From: Lachnospiraceae bacterium | Lineage (GTDB): Bacteria; Bacillota; Clostridia; Lachnospirales; Lachnospiraceae | Direction of reading: 5' to 3' | Assembly: GCA_021771755.1 (NCBI GenBank) | Contig: JAETOL010000004.1 | Span: 1 to 64,000 of the forward strand | DNA length: 64,000 nt | Shown here: positions 8,996-17,992 of the stretch, one piece after another | How positions within the stretch are numbered: position 1 is the first letter of the stretch | How the letters are laid out: each line of letters begins with the position of its first letter | The notes under the pieces: model-generated | The model's database searches: none | What the model saw: only the letters and a program-made list of their open reading frames with translations | What the model was told of the DNA's origin: nothing | Position numbers and translations under genes: made by a program

Positions 8996-9552
8996 CTAAA
9001 ACTCCATTAATCTCTTCTCGTGTTCCATGATCTGTTCATCATTAAAACGTCTTTTCTGCTTATTCTCACTTATATAAATCGTATAAGGGGGAACATCCTT
9101 GGTTACAACAGCTCCAGCCGCAATTACTGACCCCCCCCGATGGTCACGCCTTTTAGGATAATTGCGCCGGTCCCAATCCATACATCGTCTTCGATCACCA
9201 CATTCTGATCATTTTCCGGAAGTTTTTCACTCTCCTGAATGTCACTCATATACTTTCCAACTAGATCGATTCGGTGATCCCCCGTAATAATAGTTACATT
9301 TGGTCCAAAATTTACATGACTTCCAATCAACAAATTCGCAACCGTTGAATACATCACCGCTCCGGGGCCGATATACACATTTTCTCCTATTGAGATGTGA
9401 TCTTTTCCTGCAATACGACTCCCTGCATCAATAACACTGTTTTTTCCACAGGACTTAAACTGCCTACGTAGATACGGTAAGTATATGCCATAATAGCTTC
9501 TGACTGATATACTGTTCCATATTCGGAAAAAATAATCCAAAATCATCATCAT
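8996..9552 (-). pseudogene. Maltose-acetyltransferase-like gene, frameshifted at a G8 run
   Basis: The first 142 codons (9552 to 9124) encode an acetyltransferase of the hexapeptide family through VWIGTGAIILKGVTIG and then run into a stop. The expected ending, GSVIAAGAVVTKDVPPYT and a basic tail, follows in another frame down to 8996. The break is at a run of eight G on the coding strand (C at 9131-9138). Nine G, or six, would restore one frame of about 185 residues, the usual family length, reading I-G-G-G-S-V-I across the joint. The start at 9552 overlaps the stop of the upstream GT4 gene (ATGA). Either this copy is switched off by slipped-strand phase variation, or it is a dead gene, or the run was misread in sequencing. 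Confidence 0.8.
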
Positions 9553-10751
9553 ACCCCCACATCCAAAAGTGCTTCAATCTTTTTCATTTCTTCCACATTT
9601 GAATAATCCTTCTGAAGAATAAATTGCTTCATGGTATTCATCTCATCCCGATGAGCAATGATATAGCGCAGTGCTTCCTCTGTTCCCTTTTCAGAATTAT
9701 CGAATACCTTCCCTTCAATGCCATCCTGAATCTGTTCCTTTGCCGAGGAATACTCCGTAACAATCGCAGGAAGCCCAAGCATCAGCGCCTCTGTTACCGC
9801 CATAGGTTTCCCCTCGTAACGGGAGGGCAAGAAAAAGCAGTCCATTTTGGTATAGAACTTGTACGGATTCTTCTGGGGACCCAATACTGTTATGATAGCT
9901 TCCAGATTCTTTTCCTTGATTCTTTGTTTGAAATCCTCATAATCAGGGCCGTTGCCGATAATATACCAATGAATTTTGTTGTGTAGTTCCGTGTCTTCCT
10001 CGACCATCTTTGAGAATATATCCAGCGTTCTGTCCAATCCCTTTTGATAATAGGTAATTCGGCAGGTTGTTACGATATTGATCTTTTTCTCGTCAATCAT
10101 CAAATCTTCCGTTAACTCTTCCGCAAGATGACGTAAACGGGCTTGTGACAGGATGTTTTCAATCACAGAGCATCTATCTGCAAAACTAGGATACATCTCC
10201 GTAAATGAATTCAAACACTTTTCAGAGACATGAATGATATGCTTATACTTTTCCAGACTCGGTATATCATATTTGGCACATATTCTCGCTTCCTTATAAT
10301 CAACATGCACCCATGTAATCTTTTCTTTTGCCTTCACATGATTTGCAACATATTTACAGGTTTGACCCTCCAAGAAAGCGATTGCTACGTCATATTTTTT
10401 TTCAAGATCCCGGTAGAAATCTACATCCATCATCTCCAGAAACTGTTGTCCTCTTGCCGGGTATCCGTCAAGTAGCTCCATCATTTTTGAAATTCCCTTA
10501 ACGATCATGTATCTCGGAGAAAGCAATCTATGGATGTATCTTTCCTTTTTCTCCTGATACTGATAAACAGGTTCCAACACCTTTACCTGCTTTGGAATAT
10601 CGCTCATCCAGTCGCCCGAATAGAAGGCCAGCGCCAAATCTACGTCATACTTTGAATAATCAAGATTATACAAAATAGACAGCAAACTCGTTGTGCTTCC
10701 GCCCAACATCATTGCGGGGTAAGCGATCAATACACTTTTCTTATTTTCCAT
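9549..10751 (-). CDS. Glycosyltransferase family 4
   Basis: A 400-residue GT-B enzyme. The N-terminus, SVLIAYPAMMLGGSTTSLL, has the glycine loop of GT4 proteins. The donor-binding domain has TTCRITYYQKGLDRTLDI near residue 235, LGPQKNPYKFYTKMD near 300, and the EX7E segment YEGKPMAVTEALMLG near 325. It probably adds one sugar to the repeat unit. GGAG lies eight bases before the ATG. The stop overlaps the start of the frameshifted acetyltransferase. Upstream of it lies a 286-base stretch (10,752-11,037) holding only a pyruvyltransferase fragment, so it may have been brought next to the upstream genes by deletion. Confidence 0.87.
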   Translation of the reverse strand: MENKKSVLIAYPAMMLGGSTTSLLSILYNLDYSKYDVDLALAFYSGDWMSDIPKQVKVLEPVYQYQEKKERYIHRLLSPRYMIVKGISKMMELLDGYPARGQQFLEMMDVDFYRDLEKKYDVAIAFLEGQTCKYVANHVKAKEKITWVHVDYKEARICAKYDIPSLEKYKHIIHVSEKCLNSFTEMYPSFADRCSVIENILSQARLRHLAEELTEDLMIDEKKINIVTTCRITYYQKGLDRTLDIFSKMVEEDTELHNKIHWYIIGNGPDYEDFKQRIKEKNLEAIITVLGPQKNPYKFYTKMDCFFLPSRYEGKPMAVTEALMLGLPAIVTEYSSAKEQIQDGIEGKVFDNSEKGTEEALRYIIAHRDEMNTMKQFILQKDYSNVEEMKKIEALLDVGV

Positions 10752-10931
10752 TCTTTCGTCTCCATACCATCATGATAACAATATCCTCCATAAAGGTCTT
10801 AACACTTTCCCTTATACAATCACTTTTCGGCAAAACACCTATAGTGAATTATCATAAGTAGCCCCGATACAAACCTATTTCAGGGATACGTCCCTTCTTC
10901 TTTTTTGTGATTTACAGGCGTAAATCGCACC

Positions 10932-11027
10932 TTATGACTGATCAAATTCAATATGTACTAACGCATAGGCCTGCAAAACCATGCCATGATCATCGCCGTT
11001 GTGACATATAATGGTTCCAATTTTCAT
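10932..11027 (-). pseudogene. N-terminal fragment of a polysaccharide pyruvyl transferase gene
   Basis: Thirty-one codons read MKIGTIICHNGDDHG and continue MVLQAYAL before leaving the family pattern and stopping. Start-site sequences of the form MKIG...H...N.G..LQAYAL are characteristic of polysaccharide pyruvyl transferases. The rest of the gene (about 330 codons) is absent; the next 170 bases show no continuation in any frame that I can recognise. The fragment starts 10 bases downstream of the GT4 gene ending at 11,038, the normal spacing for the next gene of the operon. The 66-residue frame to 11,132 only adds antisense-like sequence in front of this start. Confidence 0.62.
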
Positions 11028-11037
11028 GTTTCTGTCC

Positions 11038-12243
11038 TTATATTTCTTTGCAGTACTCATAAATGCGCTCCGCCTGCTTAGTCCATCCTTTTTCGCTTGA
11101 AATATATTCATAAGCACGCCTTGCATAACCATTTAGCTGTTCATGCGGCATGCGCATAACATTGACAATAGACGAAGCCATAGCTTCCTCATCCTGACCT
11201 TCAAAAAACAGTATTTTTCCGTTGTACTCGTCAGAAAAACCATTTAGTCTCGTTGAAAGCACAGGTGTCCCACTCAGCATATACTCAAAGATTTTCGACG
11301 GAAAAGTGACCTCGCTGATAGGGTCGTCAATCGGTCTGGGATTCACAAGTAAATAGGCTTCCCGCTGCTTTTGGAGCATCACCGTATTGTCAACCCTTCC
11401 ATGAATCCGAATTCTCTGATCCGTCTGAGCAATCCGTTTCAGTTCCTTTTCTCCGTCGCCTGATCCATAGATTTCCAGAATAATATCTTCATCCGGGATG
11501 TGCCTCATGGATTTTACAAGCGTAATCACACCGCTGTATGAATTCAGCGATCCTCCGTAGACCATGTTTCGGGTCTTTTTTTTCTCTGCAGTAAATGTCG
11601 GATGAAATTTGGCAATTGTGTCCTCATCCACTCCACCGTCAATCACAATATAATCCGCACAAGGCGCATATCTCTCTGCCGCATATTTATTCAGGACAAT
11701 TGCGTGTTCCAGCATCCCGATGGATCTTCTTGTGGATTCATCAAACCTACTGCGTAAAAAACTGCTAAAAATGCTTCGGGATGCAGCGTCGTCAATGGGC
11801 AAGTCTGCCAGAAGTGATACCAACTTGACTCCATATTTCTTCATCGCCCGTACCGCTGGAATTCCAACCTGCGGAAACATGTTGAAAGTCAGCAAAATCG
11901 TATGTTCCGTACCATATTGTTTCAAAGCAGTTTTTATCGCTTTTTCTACATTTCTGATTTGACTAATCTGCTTCACAATCGGAAAATTAACAAAACCTAC
12001 CTCTTCCGCTTCAATCTTGGCAAATATCTTTTCTTTTACACTTGAATAAAACGCCTTTTTATCCGTCGGAAATGTTGCAACCGGGCGTATAGTAATGATA
12101 TGCAGATCAACGTCCTTGATCTCATACAAATTTTTCAGCAAATTGACCTGCATTTTATTTCCAGCTATGGATATACCGCTGTATGCAGTAGATTCTTCCG
12201 GATTTACTGCGTATCCTACAAAAATTATCTTAGTCTTTCTCAT
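11038..12243 (-). CDS. Glycosyltransferase family 4
   Basis: A 401-residue GT-B glycosyltransferase starting MRKTKIIFVGYAV. The C-terminal domain has NMVYGGSLNSYSGVITLV near residue 225 and the donor site VTFPSKIFEYMLSGTPVL near 325, where the first Glu and the Glu of FEYM match EX7E. I place the start at the ATG at 12,243, one base after the stop of the polymerase gene. A start ten codons upstream is possible but would sit inside that gene. It is part of the repeat-unit assembly machinery; donor and acceptor are unknown. Confidence 0.87.
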   Translation of the reverse strand: MRKTKIIFVGYAVNPEESTAYSGISIAGNKMQVNLLKNLYEIKDVDLHIITIRPVATFPTDKKAFYSSVKEKIFAKIEAEEVGFVNFPIVKQISQIRNVEKAIKTALKQYGTEHTILLTFNMFPQVGIPAVRAMKKYGVKLVSLLADLPIDDAASRSIFSSFLRSRFDESTRRSIGMLEHAIVLNKYAAERYAPCADYIVIDGGVDEDTIAKFHPTFTAEKKKTRNMVYGGSLNSYSGVITLVKSMRHIPDEDIILEIYGSGDGEKELKRIAQTDQRIRIHGRVDNTVMLQKQREAYLLVNPRPIDDPISEVTFPSKIFEYMLSGTPVLSTRLNGFSDEYNGKILFFEGQDEEAMASSIVNVMRMPHEQLNGYARRAYEYISSEKGWTKQAERIYEYCKEI

Positions 12244-12244
12244 A

Positions 12245-13408
12245 TTATTCCATCTCAATTGTGTCGATATCAACCACTTCAGTTAATGTAATAACGCAGA
12301 TAAAAGGAAATACACTCATATTCAGTATGGTTGATGCCGCTATGTCTGTCAGTAATATTGTTAAAATACATGAAGTTGCAATTGTTGAATACACCCAGAT
12401 TTTATTACTATATATGTTTTTTAGCAATTTATAGTACCAACATACTCCAACTGTGCCAAACCATGCAAAAATATAACCAAATTCCATATCTATAGCAAAA
12501 GTACATTTCGGTGATCCAAGACTACCAGTGATCCAATACAACGGGTTGCTAATTGCAAAATATGCAAAGATGCCAGACATCTTAATGCCCAATGACCCAT
12601 CATATGCTTCTTCTAAATCAAATGCTCTAAATTCATTGATATACGGTGAAATTATTCCCCAGTTTGCTAATACAATGATTACTAAAGCAAAAATAACAAT
12701 TTTTCCTTTCGTAATTCCCCTTCTTCTGTTCTTAAGTACATACCATGCAATAATAATTACTATAGTTACCAAGCCCATACGTGAACCGGTCAGCACCACC
12801 GATAAGAATGCAACACACGTCATTATCACAGAAAGCAAACTATCGTGCACTTTATTGTATTGTAGAAACACACCAGCACATAAGCTAGGATAACACACGT
12901 AAACATTTGGATTAATAAAAATAGATCCTGATCGGAACGCATAGTCACTACTCACTGCCTGAAGAAAATGAATATTGTCTGCATCGCCAGCAAGATAATG
13001 ATTTATAATAAAACTATTAAAAGTGTTTTCTCCGGTAAATTGCGTATACTGAATGGCAAAGTGAACAGCAAGCACTATTACACATACTTTATATATAGTC
13101 TTTAGGCTTACTCTCGTTTGTCGACATACACCAACCACCAACGCATAAAATGCCACTCTAGTAAACTCATGAATCAGTTTCGAAGTTAGGATACTATGTT
13201 CAATCAGCAACACTGAAAGTGCTGCCAAAAAAATATTCATTATCCAAATCCCAAAAATTCTGTCAACTGTTCCTCGTTTTACCAGAAAAATAAAACCTAC
13301 TAGACCTAGCCGCAGAATATGAAAAGACATTGTAGACGGCAAAAATGTAGTTGCAACAAGTGCTAAAACTACAAAGGTATTTACTGTTGATTCCTTTTTT
13401 TCAATCAT
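12245..13408 (-). CDS. Wzy-like polysaccharide polymerase
   Basis: A 387-residue membrane protein with about ten hydrophobic helices and one larger external loop (around residues 125 to 165), the layout of O-antigen/capsule polymerases. The motif VLTGSRMGLVTIVIII near residue 205 matches the conserved LTGSR segment of the Wzy_C/O-antigen ligase superfamily. It would join flipped repeat units on the outer face of the membrane. Sequence conservation among Wzy proteins is weak, so the call rests on topology, the LTGSR motif and position between sugar transferases. The gene and its two upstream neighbours are visibly richer in A+T than the genes around them. The start overlaps the stop of the next upstream gene by four bases (ATGA). 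Confidence 0.8.
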   Translation of the reverse strand: MIEKKESTVNTFVVLALVATTFLPSTMSFHILRLGLVGFIFLVKRGTVDRIFGIWIMNIFLAALSVLLIEHSILTSKLIHEFTRVAFYALVVGVCRQTRVSLKTIYKVCVIVLAVHFAIQYTQFTGENTFNSFIINHYLAGDADNIHFLQAVSSDYAFRSGSIFINPNVYVCYPSLCAGVFLQYNKVHDSLLSVIMTCVAFLSVVLTGSRMGLVTIVIIIAWYVLKNRRRGITKGKIVIFALVIIVLANWGIISPYINEFRAFDLEEAYDGSLGIKMSGIFAYFAISNPLYWITGSLGSPKCTFAIDMEFGYIFAWFGTVGVCWYYKLLKNIYSNKIWVYSTIATSCILTILLTDIAASTILNMSVFPFICVITLTEVVDIDTIEME

Positions 13409-14466
13409 AAATCTAAATTCAAAATCCTTTCTATCATTACACTCCAGCCATTATTATGCTTCGCGGTATAATTTGAAGGCTGTAAAACAATTTTATGAAG
13501 CACTACCTTATGCATTAAATCTGCCAGTTGCATAGCGTTAAAAGGGTCAAAATAGTAGACATTATTATAATTATCTAAAGTTTCGTGTGCATATTCACAA
13601 TCAGCTGCTAAAATAATTGCTCCACAACTTGCAGCTTCTTTCAATGGAAGACCAATAGTTTCAATATACGAAGGAAAAATTAGTACTGATTTACGATACA
13701 TTGTTTCAACTTCATCACGAGAAATCCTACCTATTGGCTCAATTAATTTGCTGATGTAAGTATCCTGAGTAGTTAGCTTTACTTTGATATTATTTATTCC
13801 TCTCCGTTCCAACTCGCAACATGCTTGGTCAATTAGCATTTGATTCTTATAAATGCTTTGAAATGCTGGATAAAAAAATACTCGACCATCCACAAACTGA
13901 CTTGTGCTTTCCACTTGAACACTTCCATTGTCCATATCGAAATCCACTACTACAATCTTATCTGGGGCACATGGGGTCATCTGAGATACTGCTTTCTTCA
14001 TCCAATTTGTTTGAACCGCCACAACATCTGCTTTTTTCGCAGATTGTTTGATTAAAAAGCCAATCAAATACTGATATACCGCAAAAATCCGTTCAGTTTT
14101 TTTAAAAAAGGAAAACTTCTTCTGAGTTTGAAACGGGATTGATTGATGAATATAGACGCAACACTTCTGCTTAAGTCCAAATCCAAGGATATTTTGTAAA
14201 GAAATAACGCAGTCAACCTGATTTTCTTCCGCTATTTTTTTTATAGTCCGTATATCAAACAGCAACCTATGAATCCAGTTCTTCTTAACCTCAGGCATAG
14301 AAACCACATGAATATTCAACATATCTTCCAAGTAGCTGTCACTAAGAAGTAGAATCCACTGATGCTTTTTACATTCAGCATCATTAGCAATGAAATAATA
14401 GAAATCTTTAAGTACCTCCATTGCACCGCCATAGCTCGCCGCAACATCATTTACCAATATTTTCAT
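13405..14466 (-). CDS. Glycosyltransferase (GT4-like)
   Basis: A 353-residue GT-B protein starting MKILVNDVAASYGGAMEVL, with the glycine loop near residue 15. The C-terminal half contains VLIFPSYIETIGLPLKEAA near residue 255, a divergent EX7E site, then SCGAIILAADCEYA. It resembles GT4 enzymes but lacks several usual residues in the donor domain, so the family is likely and the reaction unknown. AAGGAG lies seven bases upstream of the ATG. Its end overlaps the polymerase gene by four bases, so the two are probably translated together and may have entered the locus as one block. Confidence 0.8.
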   Translation of the reverse strand: MKILVNDVAASYGGAMEVLKDFYYFIANDAECKKHQWILLLSDSYLEDMLNIHVVSMPEVKKNWIHRLLFDIRTIKKIAEENQVDCVISLQNILGFGLKQKCCVYIHQSIPFQTQKKFSFFKKTERIFAVYQYLIGFLIKQSAKKADVVAVQTNWMKKAVSQMTPCAPDKIVVVDFDMDNGSVQVESTSQFVDGRVFFYPAFQSIYKNQMLIDQACCELERRGINNIKVKLTTQDTYISKLIEPIGRISRDEVETMYRKSVLIFPSYIETIGLPLKEAASCGAIILAADCEYAHETLDNYNNVYYFDPFNAMQLADLMHKVVLHKIVLQPSNYTAKHNNGWSVMIERILNLDL

Positions 14467-14494
14467 CTATCTTCTCCTTACATTTCCTTTTTAT

Positions 14495-15448
14495 TCAACG
14501 GCACTTTTCTTCAATAATATCAAAAATTTTTTCATCAATATCTATATCAAATTTTCTAGCAAACAAATGCGGCATTTTTTGTATTTTATCAATCTCATTA
14601 ACTGTAAACGAGTACGGATGCCCCGTTACAGGCTTTCCTTCGCTTTGAAAATATGCAAACGTCATGCAGTTTTGCTTTGTTTCATACGGGTCATTCAAAA
14701 CTACTTTTTCTGCTGCAGGCGACATCATTGTCATGGTCTGAAAAAAAGTTTCCTCTGGAGTTGTAGCCTTCCTATACCACTTAACTACTTGTCGATTTGT
14801 TTTATACTGTTCAGTAATAAAGCCAACCACTTCCCTAGGCAATGCCCACCACGCTGATCCTCCATAAAGTCTGATATTCATCGCTTTCAAATGCTTGTAT
14901 GGAGAGCCAACTATCAGTGTTAACACCTCTTGATATGCATAAAGTGGAATTTTACAAATTTTTTGGACTGTTTTATTCTTTGAAATTTTATTTATTTTAT
15001 TATACAGATTTACATGCCTTATTCTTTTAAACGTGGAATGTATCCAATTGTCATCTGTCTCTGGTGTACAATCAATCAATGGCTTAGGATAGGCACGATC
15101 TAGGTACTGAGCAATATAATCGTTCGATTTTATAGGATAATCTTGTCCGCTCATCAGATAGAAATATCCATATTCGATTTTCTTTTGGGTTTCTGTATAA
15201 AGAGCTTTCTGTATAAGTTCCATAGCAATTTCAACCAGACTCCACGTATCCAGAACCCCTGAGTATCTCTTTTCCAACACCTCAGCATTATGATGCTGGT
15301 GTTTAAACATTTCTATCTCATCATCGCTAATAGCCCACTTTGAATCAAAATGAATAAAAATGTCGAACGAATCGTGTTCCAGACTTGAAACCAGTCTATC
15401 CAATTGCTTTATATTTTTATGCGCAATAATCAGTAATGCATGTTTCAT
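14495..15448 (-). CDS. GT14 core-2/I-branching-type glycosyltransferase
   Basis: A 317-residue protein of the beta-1,6-N-acetylglucosaminyltransferase/xylosyltransferase family (GT14, PF02485). Visible marks: HALLIIAHKNIKQLDRLV at the N-terminus, IFIHFDSKW near residue 30, WSLVEIAMELI near 70, YFYLMSGQDYPIKS near 95, and GGSAWWALPREVV near 195 with PEETFFQT near 230. Family members transfer GlcNAc or xylose to a branch position. In bacterial capsule loci they probably add a side-branch sugar. GAGGT precedes the ATG. It lies between a GT4 gene and a GT4-like gene of the same strand. Confidence 0.85.
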   Translation of the reverse strand: MKHALLIIAHKNIKQLDRLVSSLEHDSFDIFIHFDSKWAISDDEIEMFKHQHHNAEVLEKRYSGVLDTWSLVEIAMELIQKALYTETQKKIEYGYFYLMSGQDYPIKSNDYIAQYLDRAYPKPLIDCTPETDDNWIHSTFKRIRHVNLYNKINKISKNKTVQKICKIPLYAYQEVLTLIVGSPYKHLKAMNIRLYGGSAWWALPREVVGFITEQYKTNRQVVKWYRKATTPEETFFQTMTMMSPAAEKVVLNDPYETKQNCMTFAYFQSEGKPVTGHPYSFTVNEIDKIQKMPHLFARKFDIDIDEKIFDIIEEKCR

Positions 15449-15457
15449 AATATAACC

Positions 15458-16675
15458 TCACTCGCTAATGATTGATTTGGAGATTATCTCATATGTTATG
15501 CTGGCAGAATAATGAGTGTTCAAATAAAGAAACGCATGTGTTCCCAACACATCCAAATCCTTCATTTCAATAAAACGATTCAAAATATCCTGAAAACCCG
15601 CCACACCATTGCTCTCGCACCAATAACCAAATCCATTTTCTTCAGCAATTCTTCCAATATCAGTATTTCCATCGGAACATATCAAAACCGGCAATTTCGC
15701 CTGCATATAATTTAGCAATCGGCTCGGAAAATTCGGAATCGTAAAGCGATGATCTAGAAAAATCATGCCTACATCGCAGGCAGCCACTATAACATCATAG
15801 TCTTCCTTAGGAAGACGTTTCATCAATCTGACATTCTTCGGCTGATTACTGTTTTTATAAGCCTCCAGTTTTCCGTACTCCGTTCCATCTCCAATAATCA
15901 AAAAGTACACCTTTTCATTGGTCTCTTGGCTTTGCAAGCACTCAATCAGGAAATCAATTCCCTGCGGCTTTCCTAAATTGCCACCATATACAAAAACTCT
16001 TTTGTTCAGCGGAATTTTATATTTATTCCGAATAAGCGTTCGCATTTCTTCGTTCAAACTGAGGTCAATCGGCTCCACTGAGTTCGGGCAAACTTCAACA
16101 ATATCCGGATTGACCTCTGGATTATAACGTAGTACATATTCGACATTAGCCGGGCTCATGCAGCCAATGCGGTCAGAAATAGAATACAGTTTTTTTTCTT
16201 TCGCCCTGAAGAACTTATAAATCCATCTCTTGACTCCCCTCTCTGTCAAGATTCCAATATCCATAGCATTCTGTGGAAATATATCCTTTAAAAGCAGATA
16301 TGTCCTAGCTCCGTCCCTCTTTTTAACAAACTGAATCGCATTGCAGAATGTGATCGGCGGTGTGGAATAGATGACCAGATCAAACTTAACCTGCAAAAAG
16401 TATTTCTTGATTCCGGCAATGAACAGCGGTTCAATGCTGAGTGTCGAAAATCCTTTTTCAAGGATATTGGTCTTCTGTATGTTTCCAATTTTCAGCTTGA
16501 GAATAACCACCTCATCCGTCTCGATGAGCTGACTCTCCTGTTTTTTTCTTCGCTCTATCGGAGAAATGATATAGACCTTATGATTATGCTTTGCAAATTC
16601 ACGCAACAAATCCGTGTATATATTGTGTTCGCTGAGCGAACTAAAATCTAGAAGAGTTAAAAACAGTATATTCAT
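15458..16675 (-). CDS. Glycosyltransferase family 4
   Basis: A 405-residue GT-B enzyme of the WbuB/WcaI-like group: N-terminus MNILFLTLLDFSSLSEHNI, donor domain VFVYGGNLGKPQGIDFLI near residue 228, then HRFTIPNFPSRLLNYMQAK near 325 in place of a classical EX7E. This subgroup often adds the second sugar, for example an N-acetylfucosamine-type residue, to the lipid-linked first sugar. Its position directly after the diacetylbacillosamine module (47 bases after the acetyltransferase gene) fits that, but this is inference. AAAGGA lies seven bases before the ATG. Confidence 0.86.
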   Translation of the reverse strand: MNILFLTLLDFSSLSEHNIYTDLLREFAKHNHKVYIISPIERRKKQESQLIETDEVVILKLKIGNIQKTNILEKGFSTLSIEPLFIAGIKKYFLQVKFDLVIYSTPPITFCNAIQFVKKRDGARTYLLLKDIFPQNAMDIGILTERGVKRWIYKFFRAKEKKLYSISDRIGCMSPANVEYVLRYNPEVNPDIVEVCPNSVEPIDLSLNEEMRTLIRNKYKIPLNKRVFVYGGNLGKPQGIDFLIECLQSQETNEKVYFLIIGDGTEYGKLEAYKNSNQPKNVRLMKRLPKEDYDVIVAACDVGMIFLDHRFTIPNFPSRLLNYMQAKLPVLICSDGNTDIGRIAEENGFGYWCESNGVAGFQDILNRFIEMKDLDVLGTHAFLYLNTHYSASITYEIISKSIISE

Positions 16676-16722
16676 AGCAATGTCCTTTTGATAAAATGTC
16701 GCATTACGGTGTCATGAACAAG

Positions 16723-17325
16723 TCACCTCACCCTTTTTGCAGGAGCTCCAGCATACGTTCCACTTTCGCAAATATCCCTAATCACCACGGCTCCGGCACC
16801 GATCATGCAGCCACCGCTGATATTCACGTTATTGATTACAGTTACACCTGCGCCAATCCAAGTATGACTACCGATATTCACCGTGCCAGCCACATGTGCA
16901 CCAACAGAGATATGCACATAATCTCCCACTACACAGTCATGATCCACGGAAGAACAGGTATTGATGATGCAGCCCTTTCCAATCCTAGCTCCCGGATTGA
17001 TCACAGCACCTGCCATGACTACTGTTCCTTCACCTATCGCTACATCTTCCGCAATAACTGCATCTGGATGAATAAGTGTCAGCAGTTTCTCATCTGGAAT
17101 AGATTCCTGTATCTGCTTCCGGACGCCTGCATTTCCAATCCCAACGATGACACCAGCATCTATCGTTCCGGCTTCGGAACTTTTTCCTATTACCGAATAA
17201 CCGCCACATTCGTGGATACTTTCATCATCATCTAAAAAAACAATCTCACTGTAGCCATTCTTTCTTGCAATATCTGCAACTACCTTTCCGTGGCCACTTG
17301 CACCGATAATTGCTAAATTCCTCAT
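16723..17325 (-). CDS. NeuD/PglD-type sugar N- or O-acetyltransferase
   Basis: A 200-residue enzyme with an N-terminal Rossmann-like domain (LAIIGASGHGKVVADIA, residues 3 to 20) and a C-terminal left-handed beta-helix (from residue 85) with VDHDCVVGDYVHISVGAH, whose His is the usual catalytic base. This is the NeuD/PglD architecture; C. jejuni PglD is 203 residues and makes UDP-N,N'-diacetylbacillosamine from the 4-amino sugar and acetyl-CoA. The neighbours, a 4,6-dehydratase, an aminotransferase and a phosphosugar transferase, support that role here. The start overlaps the end of the sugar transferase gene (ATGA), so the two are coupled. Exact substrate is inferred. Confidence 0.85.
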   Translation of the reverse strand: MRNLAIIGASGHGKVVADIARKNGYSEIVFLDDDESIHECGGYSVIGKSSEAGTIDAGVIVGIGNAGVRKQIQESIPDEKLLTLIHPDAVIAEDVAIGEGTVVMAGAVINPGARIGKGCIINTCSSVDHDCVVGDYVHISVGAHVAGTVNIGSHTWIGAGVTVINNVNISGGCMIGAGAVVIRDICESGTYAGAPAKRVR

Positions 17326-17981
17326 TTATACACCCTCGCATTGTCATTTTCTTCAGGAGTTTTTGTTCCTTTGAATTCTTCCATGGTTGCGGAGGTTTCA
17401 GAGCTGATTCCTTCTCGTTTCAATACCGTCCATACGGTCTTGAAGATGATCTTCCAATCCCCAAGGAAAGTAATGTAGTCTACATACTCCACATCCAAAT
17501 CGAATTTTTCTTCCCAACTGATGGAGTTTCTTCCATTCACCTGTGCCAGTCCGGTAAATCCCGGTCTGACATCATGCCTTCTTGCCTGATGTTCGTTATA
17601 GAGTGGAAGATATTTCACCAGGAGCGGCCGGGGTCCGCAAACCGCCATCCGTCCCGTCAGGATCGCGTACAATTCAGGCAATTCATCTAGTGACGTGGAG
17701 CGCAGCAGTTTACCAAAAGGCGTAAGACGCTGCTCATCCGGCAACAATTCTCCGTTCACATCTCTCTCATCGGTCATTGTGCGGAACTTGTACAACTTGA
17801 ATATCTCTCCGTGTAATCCCGGTCTTTCCTGAGCAAACAGGACAGGGGAACCGATCTTAATCTTTACCAGAATCGCAATAACCAACATGACCGGGCTTAA
17901 AACGATACACGCAAGCAATGCACACAGAAAATCCTGAGGACGCTTTATGTACTTTTCATATAATCCCTTTTTATGTTCCAT
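17322..17981 (-). CDS. Initiating undecaprenyl-phosphate sugar phosphotransferase (PglC-like)
   Basis: A 219-residue bacterial sugar transferase (PF02397): short cytosolic N-terminus, one hydrophobic re-entrant helix (ALLACIVLSPVMLVIAILV), then PVLFAQERPGLHG, FKLYKFRTM, STSLDELPEL, MAVCGPRPLL and RHDVRPGFTGLAQVNGR, all standard motifs of the small monotopic phosphoglycosyl transferases. It moves a sugar-1-phosphate from UDP-sugar to undecaprenyl phosphate and so starts repeat-unit assembly. I use the ATG at 17,981 because AAGGGG lies seven bases before it; the ATG at 18,005 would overlap the aminotransferase gene. Location next to a diacetylbacillosamine-type module suggests that sugar as substrate. 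Confidence 0.9.
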   Translation of the reverse strand: MEHKKGLYEKYIKRPQDFLCALLACIVLSPVMLVIAILVKIKIGSPVLFAQERPGLHGEIFKLYKFRTMTDERDVNGELLPDEQRLTPFGKLLRSTSLDELPELYAILTGRMAVCGPRPLLVKYLPLYNEHQARRHDVRPGFTGLAQVNGRNSISWEEKFDLDVEYVDYITFLGDWKIIFKTVWTVLKREGISSETSATMEEFKGTKTPEENDNARVYK

Positions 17982-17992
17982 ATCCAAACCCC

